Shown in pieces: positions 27,878-33,250 of a stretch of DNA of 33,250 nt (position 1 is its first letter; the number at the start of each line of letters is the position of its first letter). The position numbers were made by a program, and so were the translations under genes. The notes under the pieces are model-generated. The model made no database searches. It was not told where the DNA came from and saw only the letters and a list, made by a program, of their open reading frames with translations. This DNA is from Campylobacteraceae bacterium (lineage in GTDB: Bacteria; Campylobacterota; Campylobacteria; Campylobacterales; Arcobacteraceae), in NCBI GenBank assembly GCA_013215985.1, contig JABSOL010000009.1, forward strand, positions 1 to 33,250, written 5' to 3'.

Positions 27878-27887
27878 TTGTCGACAA
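27878..27887. promoter_or_regulatory. GntR operator, distal copy
   Basis: A second TTGTCGACAA, identical to the first and 21 bases away, about two helical turns, so two dimers would bind the same face. It covers the expected transcription start just downstream of the -10 box, which fits repression. Confidence 0.75.
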
Positions 27888-27891
27888 TTTT

Positions 27892-27897
27892 ATTATA
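27892..27897 (-). promoter_or_regulatory. Putative -10 box of the GntR-aminotransferase-BKACE operon
   Basis: A perfect TATAAT on the minus strand, five bases before the distal operator. Upstream, over the -35 position, lies a 26-base inverted repeat (12-base arms AATAACTTATAA and complement, 27899-27924). Confidence 0.6.
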
Positions 27898-27898
27898 A

Positions 27899-27924
27899 AA
27901 TAACTTATAAAATTATAAGTTATT
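27899..27924. repeat. Inverted repeat upstream of the GntR promoter
   Basis: Perfect 12-base arms (AATAACTTATAA) separated by two bases. It lies where the -35 region would be, between the TRAP-operon hairpin and the GntR -10 box. It may be a second protein-binding site or part of a tandem terminator. Confidence 0.55.
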
Positions 27925-27930
27925 AATATT

Positions 27931-27959
27931 AATAAATTCTCTTAAAAAGAGAATTTATT
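27931..27959 (-). terminator. Terminator-like hairpin at the end of the TRAP operon
   Basis: Perfect 13-base arms (AATAAATTCTCTT and complement) around a three-base loop, overlapping the stop codon of the last TRAP-operon gene. No clear T-run follows on the minus strand, so termination may be incomplete. Confidence 0.6.
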
Positions 27960-28197
27960 TTTTATGTTTAGGAGGAGAAGCGTACCAGATTTTTTCTAGA
28001 TGATTATAATGCTCATCTAGTTTTTTAGAATTTTTTTCTATTCTTTTATTTGTATCATTTATATTTTCTTTATTAGAAGATATGTTATTTTTATTTTCTT
28101 CAATTAATTCTTGAAGTTTATCCATTTTTTTCTCATATTTATATACAAGTAAATACATAAGAACAACAATACCTCCTATTATAAACCATTCAATCAT
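27955..28197 (-). CDS. Small single-pass membrane protein with cytoplasmic coiled coil
   Basis: 80 residues. One membrane segment at residues 4-20 (FIIGGIVVLMYLLVY) is followed by a Lys/Glu/Asn-rich coiled coil to about residue 70 and an end rich in Pro and Lys. I do not recognise a family. It starts three bases after the end of the TRAP permease gene and ends in the operon's hairpin, so it is made together with the transporter. It could be an assembly or regulatory partner of the permease. The Shine-Dalgarno AAAAAAGGAG belongs to neighbouring TRAP expression; its own start ATG lies at 28197 and is the only sensible one. Confidence 0.7.
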   Translation of the reverse strand: MIEWFIIGGIVVLMYLLVYKYEKKMDKLQELIEENKNNISSNKENINDTNKRIEKNSKKLDEHYNHLEKIWYASPPKHKK

Positions 28198-28200
28198 ATT

Positions 28201-30792
28201 TTACTCCTTTTTTAAATCAATGCTTTCAAGTCTTTTTTTCCTTTTTATTTGAATCCAAGCCATGAAAAACACGAGCATAAATACAGGTATTAAAACAATT
28301 TGTTTAGGAAGTCTATCTCTTTTAACTCTAACTGTTTCAATAATCCAACCACTCTCAACACCAGCTGTTTTAATAGCTTCTACTTGTTTATTATTACCAG
28401 GAATAATCATTGAAACTTCCATAGGACCAAACATACTATCAAGTCTTAAACCTGTTCCATCAATTTTTTCTTTTCCATCTTTACCTTGGGCTAAAGGAAG
28501 TCCAAAAGTAAATGTTCTCTCCACTCCTTCTAGAGTTTCTCCTTTTACTACAAACTCTAAAGTATCTCCTGCTTTCATAGTATCAGCAACTTGGAAAATC
28601 TCAATTCCAGGTTTATAATCAAATGGAGCTTCAATTTTATCCCAGATGTAACCAGGTCTAAACATTAAAAAAGTAACTAATAATAATAAAATAGTTTCCC
28701 ACCATTTATTTTTAGTAAGCCAGAAACCTTGTGTTGCTGCTGCAAACAGAAGCATTCCCACAATTGCCGTAACAACAACAACTACAAAATCAAAAACATT
28801 TTCAATTCCTATCATTAATAATTGTGTATTAAAAATAAACATAAAAGGTAATAAAGCTGTCCTTATATCATAAGTAAAACCTTGAATACCAGTTTTAATT
28901 GGATCTCCCTTGGATATGGCGGCGGCCGCAAAGGCGGCAAGACCCACAGGCGGGGTGTCATCAGCTAAAATTCCAAAATAAAATACAAACATATGAGCTG
29001 CAATTAATGGAATAGTAATATCATTAGCAGCCCCTAAACTTACAATTACAGGTGCCATTAAAGAAGAAACTACAATATAGTTAGCAGTTGTAGGCAGACC
29101 CATGCCAAGAATTAATGAAATAATTGCAGTTAAAAGCAAAATCAAGAATATATTTCCACCTGATACTGTTTCAACTAAAGCAATTACAACTTGTCCAACT
29201 CCTGTTAGGGTTACAGTTCCTACAATAATACCAGCAACGGCAGTAGCAACTCCAATACCAATCATATTTTTAGCTCCATTAATAAGACCTTCTTTTAAAT
29301 CATATAAACCTTCAGATATTCTAATGAAAGGATCTTTATTCCTAAAAAAGTCTAAAAGTGGCTTTTGAGTTAAAACTATAAATATCATAAAAATACTCGC
29401 CCAAAAAGCGGATAAATCAGGTGATAGTCTTTCAACTGTTAATAACCAAACAAGTACTACAACAGGTAATAAATAATGTAAACCTGACTTAACAGTAGGA
29501 CCTACTTCGGGTAAAGTAACAATTTCATCAGTACTTAAATCAGGTACACGTGAGGAATAATATAATAAAGCTAAATAAGTAATACATATCATTAATAAAA
29601 TAGCCATAAAAGTATACTCACCTGCTACACTTTTAATAAAAGCAATAATAGGAGGTAAAACCCACATTAGAAAACCAAGTACAATTAATACAGATAAAAA
29701 TCCAAAAGCTTTTGCTTTTTTACTTAATAAATGTACTCTTGGCATTCCTTTCATACCCATTTTCAAAGCTTCTAAATGTACAATATAAACTAAAGCTATA
29801 TATGAAATAATAGCTGGTAAAAATGCATGTTTAATAATTTCAACAAAAGGAATTCCTACATACTCAACCATCAAAAATGCAGCAGCACCCATAATAGGAG
29901 GAGTTAGCTGTCCATTTGTAGAAGCCGCAACTTCAATAGCTCCTGCTTTTTCAGCAGAAAATCCTACTTTTTTCATTAAAGGAATTGTAAAAGTTCCTGT
30001 AGTTACTACATTGGCAATTGAAGAACCAGAAATCATTCCTGTCATTGCAGATGATACAACAGCTGCTTTCGCAGGTCCGCCTTTAAAATGCCCCATTAAA
30101 GAAAAAGCTACTCTAATGAAATAATTCCCAGCTCCTGCTTGTTCAAGCAAAGAACCAAAAAGAACAAATAGAAAAACCATAGTAGCCGATACACCAATAG
30201 CAATACCAAAAGTACCCTCAGTTGTAATCCACATATGAGATACAATTTTATTAATTGAAGCCCCACCATAATCACCTAAACCAAAAAATGCATAAGTTAA
30301 AGCAAAAAGTGCAACAACCATTAAAGGGGGTCCAAGTGACCTTCTTGTAGCTTCAAGTAAAAGAGCTAAACCAATTAAACTTGTTACTAAATCTAGCGTA
30401 TTTGGAACTCCTAATCTCATTTCAAAATCTTCTGAATTCCATACTTGATTATAAATTAAATAAGCAATACAAGAAAGCAAAACTATTCCCATAATCCAAT
30501 CAGTAATAGGAACATAGTTTTTAGGCGAGTTTTTAAAAGGTAAATAAGATAAATAAGCTAAAAAACCAGCAAACATTAAGTGAATTCTTTTTACAACATC
30601 GGCATTCATCCAAGGTGTGAATTCTAAAACCAGAGGTGACGATACATATAATTGAAATATTGACCAAGATAGTGCTAAATATATTATAAACTTAGCAATA
30701 ATTGGATTTGAAGGACTACGTCCTCCTGACTCAGCTTCTGATGCAATATCTTGAGCAGAAACATTTTGTTTATTATCATTTTCCATAAACAA
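28201..30792 (-). CDS. TRAP transporter permease, fused small and large membrane subunits (TAXI type)
   Basis: Secondary, ion-driven uptake permease in the inner membrane. 863 residues, as expected for the fused 4TM/12TM permeases that pair with TAXI binding proteins. The N-terminal part carries the small-subunit-like helices. The DctM-like core follows, with STNGQLTPPIMGAAAF and, later, MGLPTTANYIV and DDTPPVGLAAF. A hydrophilic C-terminal stretch (about residues 720-835) with its own helices ends the protein, resembling the DUF3394 tail of this group. It lies 56 bases after the TAXI gene, with a hairpin between. Substrate is unknown; known TAXI systems carry organic acids and amino acids such as glutamate. 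Confidence 0.93.
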   Translation of the reverse strand: MFMENDNKQNVSAQDIASEAESGGRSPSNPIIAKFIIYLALSWSIFQLYVSSPLVLEFTPWMNADVVKRIHLMFAGFLAYLSYLPFKNSPKNYVPITDWIMGIVLLSCIAYLIYNQVWNSEDFEMRLGVPNTLDLVTSLIGLALLLEATRRSLGPPLMVVALFALTYAFFGLGDYGGASINKIVSHMWITTEGTFGIAIGVSATMVFLFVLFGSLLEQAGAGNYFIRVAFSLMGHFKGGPAKAAVVSSAMTGMISGSSIANVVTTGTFTIPLMKKVGFSAEKAGAIEVAASTNGQLTPPIMGAAAFLMVEYVGIPFVEIIKHAFLPAIISYIALVYIVHLEALKMGMKGMPRVHLLSKKAKAFGFLSVLIVLGFLMWVLPPIIAFIKSVAGEYTFMAILLMICITYLALLYYSSRVPDLSTDEIVTLPEVGPTVKSGLHYLLPVVVLVWLLTVERLSPDLSAFWASIFMIFIVLTQKPLLDFFRNKDPFIRISEGLYDLKEGLINGAKNMIGIGVATAVAGIIVGTVTLTGVGQVVIALVETVSGGNIFLILLLTAIISLILGMGLPTTANYIVVSSLMAPVIVSLGAANDITIPLIAAHMFVFYFGILADDTPPVGLAAFAAAAISKGDPIKTGIQGFTYDIRTALLPFMFIFNTQLLMIGIENVFDFVVVVVTAIVGMLLFAAATQGFWLTKNKWWETILLLLVTFLMFRPGYIWDKIEAPFDYKPGIEIFQVADTMKAGDTLEFVVKGETLEGVERTFTFGLPLAQGKDGKEKIDGTGLRLDSMFGPMEVSMIIPGNNKQVEAIKTAGVESGWIIETVRVKRDRLPKQIVLIPVFMLVFFMAWIQIKRKKRLESIDLKKE

Positions 30793-30806
30793 CTCCTAAT
30801 AATTTA

Positions 30807-30835
30807 TTAACAAAAGAGCTAAGCTCTTTTGTTAA
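30807..30835 (-). terminator. Hairpin between TAXI and TRAP permease genes
   Basis: Perfect 14-base arms (TTAACAAAAGAGCT and complement) around a single base. It sits after the TAXI stop and before the permease Shine-Dalgarno, AGGAG. It likely limits read-through or stabilises the binding-protein mRNA. Confidence 0.6.
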
Positions 30836-30848
30836 AATCTAAATATTT

Positions 30849-31802
30849 TTATAATAAGCCTGCTTCTTTATAATATTTAAGGGCACCTCTATGTAAAGGA
30901 GCAGATAAACCATCTTTTATCATTTCAGATTTTTTAAGATTTGCGAATGCAGGATGAAGTTTTTTAAATGATTCAAAGTTTTCAAATACTGCTTTTACTA
31001 CATTATAAATTACTTTTTCAGAAATATCAGATGATGTAACAAATGTTGCAGCAACACCAAATGTTACTACATCTTTATCATTACCTTTATACATTCCAGC
31101 AGGAATAGATGTCATTTTGTAATAATCATTAGCTTTTACAAGTTTTTTAATATCAGCATCATTTACATTAACTAATACACTCTTACAAGTAGTTGTTGCT
31201 TCTTTAATAGATCCAGATGGATGACCAACTACATAAACCATAGCATCAATTTTATTATCACAAAGTGCTTTTGATTGTTCTGATGCTTTAAGTTCACCTG
31301 CTAATTTAAATGAAGACTTAGTCCATCCTTTTGCTTTCATAACTACTTCCATAGTCTTTTTCTGTCCTGAACCTGGATTTCCTATATTAACTCGTTTTCC
31401 TTTTAAATCATCTAGTCTCTTAATTCCTGAATCAGCACGAGCTACAATCGTAAAGGGCTCTCCATGAATAGAAAAAATTGCTCTTAGTTTTTTAAATGGA
31501 CCTACTTTTGTAAACGGACCTGTACCATTATACGCATGATATTGCCAATCAGACTGTGCAACACCCATATCTAATTCACCAGCTCTAATTGTATTAATAT
31601 TATATATCGAACCACCAGTTGATTCTACAGAACACCTAACACCATGCTCTTTTTTACCTTTATTAACTAATCTACAAATTGACCCACCAGTTGGATAATA
31701 AACACCAGTAACACCACCAGTTCCAATTGTTACAAACTCAGCTGCAAAAACTGGCATACTTATGGCACTTGCCATTACGATACTTGCTATTTTTTTATTC
31801 AT
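30849..31802 (-). CDS. TAXI-family TRAP transporter solute-binding protein
   Basis: Periplasmic receptor of the TRAP system. 317 residues with a signal peptide ending MPVFA at residue 20. The mature start ([19 protein letters not shown]) is the hallmark of the TAXI family, and [10 protein letters not shown] and [13 protein letters not shown] follow in the expected places. AAAGGA lies about seven bases before the ATG. It is the first gene of the operon with the permease and the small coiled-coil protein. The neighbouring aminotransferase and BKACE suggest an amino- or keto-acid ligand, but that is inference. Confidence 0.94.
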   Translation of the reverse strand: MNKKIASIVMASAISMPVFAAEFVTIGTGGVTGVYYPTGGSICRLVNKGKKEHGVRCSVESTGGSIYNINTIRAGELDMGVAQSDWQYHAYNGTGPFTKVGPFKKLRAIFSIHGEPFTIVARADSGIKRLDDLKGKRVNIGNPGSGQKKTMEVVMKAKGWTKSSFKLAGELKASEQSKALCDNKIDAMVYVVGHPSGSIKEATTTCKSVLVNVNDADIKKLVKANDYYKMTSIPAGMYKGNDKDVVTFGVAATFVTSSDISEKVIYNVVKAVFENFESFKKLHPAFANLKKSEMIKDGLSAPLHRGALKYYKEAGLL

Positions 31803-31840
31803 AATTAATCCTTTAAATATTATTATTAATAATTAAATAA

Positions 31841-31846
31841 ATTATA
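31841..31846 (-). promoter_or_regulatory. Putative -10 box of the TRAP operon
   Basis: TATAAT on the minus strand, 38 bases before the TAXI ATG. The region is so A+T-rich that chance matches are likely. The rest of 31803-32020 shows no gene, no TTGTCGACAA operator and no other structure I can support. Confidence 0.35.
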
Positions 31847-32020
31847 ATATATTTTTATGGCAATAATATGATTTTAAAAAGTATTTATTTAATTTAAGTA
31901 TTTCTTTAATTTTGAGATTTTGAAATTAATTTAGTTTTACTTTGAATATGTAGATGTGAATATTTAAAATTAGAAAAGAATAAAATAAATAGTTTTAGAA
32001 TTAGTAAGAGTTTAGTGTGT

Positions 32021-32055
32021 TAATAAATAAAAAGTATTAAACTTTTTATTTATTA
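32021..32055 (-). terminator. Terminator-like hairpin after folE
   Basis: Perfect 15-base arms (TAATAAATAAAAAGT and complement) around a five-base loop, overlapping the last codons and stop of folE. The stem is all but free of G+C and no T-run follows on the minus strand. Confidence 0.55.
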
Positions 32056-32615
32056 AATGAAGAAGAAATTATAGATAAGAATTCATCTTTTGTAGTTTTT
32101 TCTTTTTTAAACAATCCTCTTAAAGCAGAAGTAACAGTAGTTGAACAAATCTTTTGAACACCTCTCATTTCCATACACATATGTCTTGCATCAACAACAA
32201 CAGCAACACCTTTAGGTTTTAAATGTTCATTTATTGAATCACATATTTGTTCAGTAAATTGTTCTTGAATTTGTAATCTTCTGGCAAATACATCTACAAC
32301 TCTTGGAATTTTAGAAAGTCCAACAACTTTTCCATTTGGAATATAAGCTACATGAACTTTTCCAATAATAGGAAGCATATGATGCTCACAAAAAGAATAA
32401 AATTCAATATCTTTAACTACTACCATTTCATCATTAGTTGAAGTAAATAAAGCTTTTTGTAAAATCTCTTTTGGATTTTCTTTATAACCTTTAAACATAA
32501 ACTCATACGCTTTTCTAACTCTTTTAGGAGTATCAGCTAAACCCTCTCTATTTATATCTTCACCTACATACTCTAACATGTTTTTTACAGAGTCTTCAAA
32601 TAATTTTTCGCTCAT
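32046..32615 (-). CDS. folE: GTP cyclohydrolase I
   Basis: Converts GTP to 7,8-dihydroneopterin triphosphate, the entry to folate (and, in some bacteria, queuosine) synthesis. 189 residues, normal length. Zinc ligands Cys76 and His79 lie in FCEHHMLP and Cys147 in [10 protein letters not shown]; catalytic His78 and His145 are present, as is the GLSKIPRVV motif. The ATG is preceded by AAAGG. It begins nine bases after the end of the GspF-like gene, so both probably share an mRNA without a clear functional link. Confidence 0.97.
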   Translation of the reverse strand: MSEKLFEDSVKNMLEYVGEDINREGLADTPKRVRKAYEFMFKGYKENPKEILQKALFTSTNDEMVVVKDIEFYSFCEHHMLPIIGKVHVAYIPNGKVVGLSKIPRVVDVFARRLQIQEQFTEQICDSINEHLKPKGVAVVVDARHMCMEMRGVQKICSTTVTSALRGLFKKEKTTKDEFLSIISSSFNK

Positions 32616-32624
32616 AGTTTACCT

Positions 32625-33250
32625 TTAATTAATAATCTCAGTAATATTCCATATTGGCTGGAATATTGCTAATACAATCCATATAATAAATAAGGAAAGA
32701 ATAATAAAAAAAATAGGTTCAATTAATAAAGAAATATTCTTTACAATTTTATTAAAATCTTTTTTATATATTTTTACAATATCTTTAATTATAAAATCTA
32801 ATGTATTAGAATTTTGCCCTAAATCTAACAAACTTAATGTTGTTTCATCAAATATTTTTGTTTTTTCAAATGCTTTGCTTATGCTTAGCCCATTTTCTAA
32901 GTCTTCGTTTATAGATGACATTCTATCTAAGAAATATTTGTTTTTAATTAAAGCGAGTGAAGATTTGATTGCAATATTAATCTCATAATTAAGTTTTTGC
33001 ATTGTATTTACTGCTTCAAAAAAAATAAACATATTTTTATAATATATTAATTTCCTAAATATTGGGAAATATAGAAATAAAATTTTATCAAAATATAGAA
33101 TTATTTTATCATTTTTTTTAAGTAAAATGATTAATAAAAGAATAAAAATACATATACTTAATAAAACAAATATTGAATAATCTAGAAAAATGTTTTTTAT
33201 TAAAAAAAGCATTTCTGTTGAAAAAGGAAGGTTTTCATATGATTGAAATA
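32625..33250 (-). CDS. Type II secretion/type IV pilus inner-membrane platform protein (GspF/PilC-like), N-terminus beyond right edge
   Basis: C-terminal part of a T2SF-domain platform protein. The frame is open to the right edge: the residues before Met at 33212 read FQSYENLPFSTE, the normal linker before the second T2SF repeat, so that Met is internal. Visible are a membrane segment (about 33130-33190), a helical cytoplasmic stretch with the family pattern NGLSISKAFEKTKIF and LLDLGQNSNTLDF (the usual GE.SG.L site), and a second hydrophobic segment near the C-terminus. The protein may belong to a secretion, pilus or transformation system; other components are outside the window. Confidence 0.85.
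   Translation of the reverse strand, partial: FQSYENLPFSTEMLFLIKNIFLDYSIFVLLSICIFILLLIILLKKNDKIILYFDKILFLYFPIFRKLIYYKNMFIFFEAVNTMQKLNYEINIAIKSSLALIKNKYFLDRMSSINEDLENGLSISKAFEKTKIFDETTLSLLDLGQNSNTLDFIIKDIVKIYKKDFNKIVKNISLLIEPIFFIILSLFIIWIVLAIFQPIWNITEIIN

Noticed and set aside
27849-27887. N-terminal extension of the GntR regulator from a TTG start
   Set aside because: The extra 13 codons are the operator palindromes themselves and the likely transcription start; ATG at 27848 has a better ribosome site and a normal N-terminus.
28262-29368. Two plus-strand frames (118 and 88 codons)
   Set aside because: Antisense shadows of the TRAP permease, which has full family motifs on the minus strand.
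32625-33212. The GspF-like frame as a complete 195-residue gene
   Set aside because: The frame stays open upstream of the Met at 33212 and reads a family-typical linker (ENLPFSTE), so the gene is truncated by the window edge.
1-33250. CRISPR arrays, tRNA or rRNA genes, known riboswitches
   Set aside because: I saw no regularly spaced repeats, no cloverleaf-like segments and no conserved riboswitch cores by eye; a covariance-model scan would be needed to be certain.

Overview
The window looks like chromosome from a marine or host-associated member of the Campylobacterota, most likely Arcobacteraceae. I base this on the very A+T-rich sequence, TATAAT-type promoters without clear -35 boxes, a Csd3/Pgp3-like M23 peptidase, and a histidine kinase with fused periplasmic-binding domains. 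This is recognition from memory; no search was run.

Layout. (1) 1-2675, minus: a large sensor histidine kinase. Its frame stays open to the left edge and runs into about 245 bases of much higher G+C that do not look like the rest of the kinase. (2) 2758-6586, minus: purH and purL, separated by a terminator. (3) 6778-9308, plus: a cell-wall M23 peptidase and the Mg2+ channel mgtE, ending in a palindromic terminator. (4) 9328-21045, minus: a ten-gene, tightly packed operon with an ABC sugar/inositol importer, iolD, iolE, two intact Gfo/Idh/MocA dehydrogenases (one iolG-like), an IlvD/Edd sugar-acid dehydratase, an SSADH-like aldehyde dehydrogenase and an HpcH/HpaI aldolase. (5) 21321-24984, plus, divergent: an NDH-2-like flavoprotein, a catalytically degenerate IolG paralogue and iolA (malonate-semialdehyde dehydrogenase). 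(6) 25027-27848, minus: an autoregulated-looking GntR/FCD regulator, a class III aminotransferase and a BKACE enzyme. (7) 27955-31802, minus: a TAXI-type TRAP transporter with a small membrane coiled-coil protein. (8) 32046-33250, minus: folE and the C-terminal part of a GspF/PilC-like protein cut by the right edge.

Main idea. The inositol locus has the early genes (transport, IolG, IolE, IolD) and the last gene (IolA). It has no iolB, iolC or iolJ here. In their place sit an aldehyde dehydrogenase, a sugar-acid dehydratase and a pyruvate aldolase. These three fit a non-phosphorylating bypass: 5-deoxyglucuronate is oxidised to 5-deoxyglucarate, dehydrated to 4-hydroxy-2-oxoadipate, and cleaved to pyruvate plus malonate semialdehyde, which is the substrate of IolA. 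The chemistry closes exactly. The assignment is inference and depends on iolB/C/J being absent elsewhere in the genome.

The right-hand module looks like uptake and breakdown of a different compound: TRAP-TAXI import, transamination to a beta-keto acid, then BKACE cleavage with acetyl-CoA. A GntR regulator with two identical operators on its own promoter would control the enzymes.
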